Source: Cyanobacteria bacterium OH_SFB_17
Lineage (GTDB): Bacteria; Cyanobacteriota; Vampirovibrionia; Gastranaerophilales; Gastranaerophilaceae
Reading direction: 5' to 3'
NCBI GenBank assembly: GCA_023395735.1
Contig: JAEWYI010000082.1
Coordinates: 1 to 24,148 of the forward strand
Length of the DNA stretch: 24,148 nt
Under the pieces are notes generated by a model that was not told the DNA's origin, ran no database searches, and was given only the letters and a program-made list of their open reading frames with translations. Both the position numbers and the translations under genes were made by a program. Each line of letters begins with the position of its first letter. The first letter of the stretch is position 1. Below are positions 22,245 to 24,148 of the stretch, piece by piece.

Positions 22245-22685
22245 ATGGAAGTTCAAGTTTCAGAAATAGAAGATTTTGAGAATTGGCTGAATTTAGCCAA
22301 AGAAGTTGAACCTTTATTTGGACCAATGTCTGGAGAAGAGCTATTCCAAGTAGGCCTAAAAGACTTAATTATAAAAGAACAAGCTTTTTGCATAAAAAAA
22401 GGAAATGATTTTTGCGGTGCAATAGCAATTTCTAAAGATGAAAACGAAATTTTGTGGTTTGCTGTGTCTGAGAGATTCAAAAACAGAGGTTATGGAAAAT
22501 TATTGCTCAAGTTTTCGATGAAAAATCTTGATAATACAAGAAATATTATTGTCCAAACTTTTTCTGAAGGCATAGATGCAGGCGAGCCTGCTAGAAAACT
22601 TTATAAATCACTCGGCTTTGTTGATTTAAAGCCGAGCGAAACTAATCCTGCAGGATATCCTACTGTTATTATGGTTAAAAGTTAA
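22245..22685 (+). CDS. GNAT family N-acetyltransferase
   Basis: A 146-residue acetyltransferase. The acetyl-CoA motif A is seen in ILWFAVSERFKNRGYGKLLLKFSM, with RGYGK at residues 81-85 in the Q/R-x-x-G-x-G/A loop, followed by motif B-like ARKLYKSLGFVDLKP. Substrate unknown. AAGGAG lies five bases before the ATG. It is the third gene of the SLOG-HEAT-GNAT series, 21 bp after the HEAT-like gene. Its stop codon is one base from the stop of the convergent membrane-protein gene. Confidence 0.87.
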   Translation: MEVQVSEIEDFENWLNLAKEVEPLFGPMSGEELFQVGLKDLIIKEQAFCIKKGNDFCGAIAISKDENEILWFAVSERFKNRGYGKLLLKFSMKNLDNTRNIIVQTFSEGIDAGEPARKLYKSLGFVDLKPSETNPAGYPTVIMVKS

Positions 22686-22686
22686 A

Positions 22687-23103
22687 TTAAGAATTTACAA
22701 TCTCAAAGCTGACTCCTGCAGCCAAAGCTCCCAACAATACGGAAACTGTCCAAGAAAGTACCATCTCCAATGAATATGGAGAAGTAGCGTAGCTAATTAA
22801 AAGCCCTGGAATCACTAAAACAAAATAAACAAGGCCAAACTGAACCCCTCTTGATAAAAATCTTTTTGCTTCAAACAAATTTTTAGACTTATCCCAAATA
22901 AAAGCCAAAATAATCGCTAAAACAAAAGGGTGGAAATAAAATAACGCCGTAATAGGATCTTTCATAGATCTAAACAAGCTTTCGTTGTAATATTGATTTG
23001 CAAGAGTCGGATAAAATTTCATTATTAATGAACTTAAACCTATGCAAACCAACAACATTAGAAAACCAGCCAACATGCCTGATAATAATACTTTTTTCAT
23101 CAT
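22687..23103 (-). CDS. Small membrane protein with four predicted helices, unknown
   Basis: A 138-residue protein with hydrophobic segments at about residues 5-28, 52-70, 88-105 and 114-134, so probably a four-helix inner-membrane protein. I do not recognise a family. AAGGAG lies four bases before the first ATG and seven before the second; the second spacing is better, so the protein may begin one residue later. The gene starts 11 bp after the stop of the ferredoxin-nitroreductase gene on the same strand, so the two are almost certainly cotranscribed and the membrane protein may serve that enzyme. Confidence 0.78.
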   Translation of the reverse strand: MMKKVLLSGMLAGFLMLLVCIGLSSLIMKFYPTLANQYYNESLFRSMKDPITALFYFHPFVLAIILAFIWDKSKNLFEAKRFLSRGVQFGLVYFVLVIPGLLISYATSPYSLEMVLSWTVSVLLGALAAGVSFEIVNS

Positions 23104-23114
23104 CTTTCTCCTTT

Positions 23115-24014
23115 TTAGCTTATAATTTTCACTTCTTTAAAATTTCGCTGGATTGTTCTAAAATGACCTTCATCAGGATAGCCCAAAACAAACGCTGTTG
23201 CAATTTTTTCGCCTTTAAAAATTCCGTATTTTTTCTTCAATTTGTCACTATGGTTCATAAAATAGCTCACTGTTCCAATAAAACACGTTCCGATGTTTAA
23301 AGCCTCTGCTGCGATTGTTGCATTTGTTGCCGCAATAATCATATCTTCTACATCCGTCAGCTCTGTGCCATAAAAAACCATAACGGCAGGAGCATCATAA
23401 AACAATGTGTCTATACCATTTTCGCGCTCATTTAATATAACATCACATAGAGGAAGCGCAAAATCTTTCATAACCTTATATTGACCTTCTCCAATAAACA
23501 TTTTCATTAAATTTAGTGCAAACGGAGTCATGATTTTTTTTGCATGTTTTATTTCTTCGCATAAATCGAACGCAAATTCCTGCACCTTTTTTCTTCCCTG
23601 AATAACCAAAACCTTGACTTCAGACGGAGGAATACTTACAGGAGCAGTTGCAGCGGTAGATATAATTTTATCAATTTCCTCTTTGGAAATTTCATCAGTT
23701 TTATACTTTCTGATGCTCCTTCTTTTTAGCAACAAACCGTTTAAAGAATCATAATCGGCAATTTTTTCGGGCATCGGCCGAATGTGATTTTTGTCAATAT
23801 CTTCTCCGATAATCTCAATCGCTTCGGTCGGACACTTCATCATACAACGCCCACACTGAATACATCCCAAAAGAGACTCTTTCATTGGTTTTGCTGTAGG
23901 ATAACCTTCTTTATCCGGCATAAGATAATTTTCACAAGTTCTTAGACAAAATCCGCATCTCGTACACTTTTCTTTATCCACAACGACCTTTACAGGTTTC
24001 TCCTTATTTAGCAT
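23115..24014 (-). CDS. 4Fe-4S ferredoxin-nitroreductase fusion protein
   Basis: A 299-residue fusion. Residues 10-65 are a bacterial 2[4Fe-4S] ferredoxin module with CTRCGFCLRTC (C17, C20, C23, C27) and CIQCGRCMMKC (C51, C54, C57, C61). From about residue 92 a nitroreductase-like FMN domain begins (LLLKRRSIRKYKTDEISKEE) and continues through ATAPVSIPPSEVKVLVI to the C-terminal GEKIATAFVLGYPDEG. Such fusions occur in anaerobes and are thought to pass electrons from the clusters to the flavin; the substrate is unknown. GGAG lies five bases before the ATG. It is followed by the small membrane protein gene. The module supports an anaerobic or microaerobic life style. Confidence 0.92.
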   Translation of the reverse strand: MLNKEKPVKVVVDKEKCTRCGFCLRTCENYLMPDKEGYPTAKPMKESLLGCIQCGRCMMKCPTEAIEIIGEDIDKNHIRPMPEKIADYDSLNGLLLKRRSIRKYKTDEISKEEIDKIISTAATAPVSIPPSEVKVLVIQGRKKVQEFAFDLCEEIKHAKKIMTPFALNLMKMFIGEGQYKVMKDFALPLCDVILNERENGIDTLFYDAPAVMVFYGTELTDVEDMIIAATNATIAAEALNIGTCFIGTVSYFMNHSDKLKKKYGIFKGEKIATAFVLGYPDEGHFRTIQRNFKEVKIIS

Positions 24015-24075
24015 AAAAACTCCAATCTCATAATTAATTTATTTTAGCATTAAAATACCATAAAGTCGTGAATAA

Positions 24076-24109
24076 AAAAACAAGCCTTATTTATTATCAG
24101 GATGTTTTT
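24076..24109 (-). terminator. Terminator at the end of the partial gene
   Basis: On the minus strand, AAAAACA-T-CCT and AGG-CT-TGTTTTT pair around an 11-nt loop and run into seven T. The stem overlaps the last codons and stop of the partial gene at the window edge. Confidence 0.55.
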
Positions 24110-24148
24110 CGTTATATTTTTTTATTTTTAATACATCATTTTCAACTT
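24087..24148 (-). CDS. 3' end of a gene running out of the window
   Basis: The minus strand is open from the window edge to a TAA at 24089-24087, giving the polar C-terminus VENDVLKIKKYNEKHPDNK. The stop coincides with a terminator-like hairpin, which supports a real gene end. Too short to identify. Confidence 0.5.
   Translation of the reverse strand, partial: VENDVLKIKKYNEKHPDNK

Overview
The window is low-GC, compactly coded bacterial DNA with no plasmid, phage or CRISPR hallmark. The best fit is a gut member of the non-photosynthetic cyanobacterial sister lineage (Gastranaerophilales / Melainabacteria, Vampirovibrionia). This is inferred from a SLOG/DprA-like protein that reads like a conserved cyanobacterial family, a type IV pilin-like head domain of the kind common in that lineage, an envelope energised by ExbB/ExbD/TonB, and secreted or lineage-specific proteins with a shared N-terminal pattern. 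No 16S gene is present, so the taxonomy is an inference.

Layout. 1-1.6 kb: a lineage-specific membrane protein, then tRNA-Val(UAC) behind a strong promoter and a 102-bp tandem duplication of its own 5' end. 1.6-5.3 kb (minus): a PIF1-like helicase, a YeiE/CysL-type LysR regulator and a YeiH-type exporter. 5.4-7.4 kb (minus): two small genes, one previously uncalled, and a large Thr/Ser-rich unknown. 7.6-9.1 kb (minus): rimO, preceded by a consensus promoter and an intrinsic-terminator-like leader. 9.1-10.3 kb (plus): an HEAGH-motif protein and a 54-aa gene with a very strong terminator. 10.4-11.9 kb (minus): a NAGPA-family phosphodiester glycosidase behind a folded, promoter-proximal leader. 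12.1-12.5 kb: a single-domain rhodanese. 12.6-16.9 kb (minus): an envelope cluster of two secreted beta-rich proteins, TonB, ExbB, ExbD and ExbD. 17.1-17.5 kb: a pilin head domain without its N-terminal helix. 17.6-20.2 kb (minus): PcrA/UvrD carrying an in-frame palindromic repeat. 20.4-22.7 kb (plus): SLOG, HEAT-like and GNAT genes. 22.7-24.0 kb (minus): a ferredoxin-nitroreductase fusion with a small membrane protein, then the 3' end of another gene.

The most unusual signals are not protein genes. They are (i) four perfect 17-19 nt palindromes with 3-nt loops inside the one helicase gene, (ii) leader copies antisense to the D-arm of tRNA-Val, (iii) a terminator/anti-terminator pair in the rimO leader, and (iv) a structured leader before the glycosidase gene. 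No complete defence system or biosynthetic cluster was recognised.
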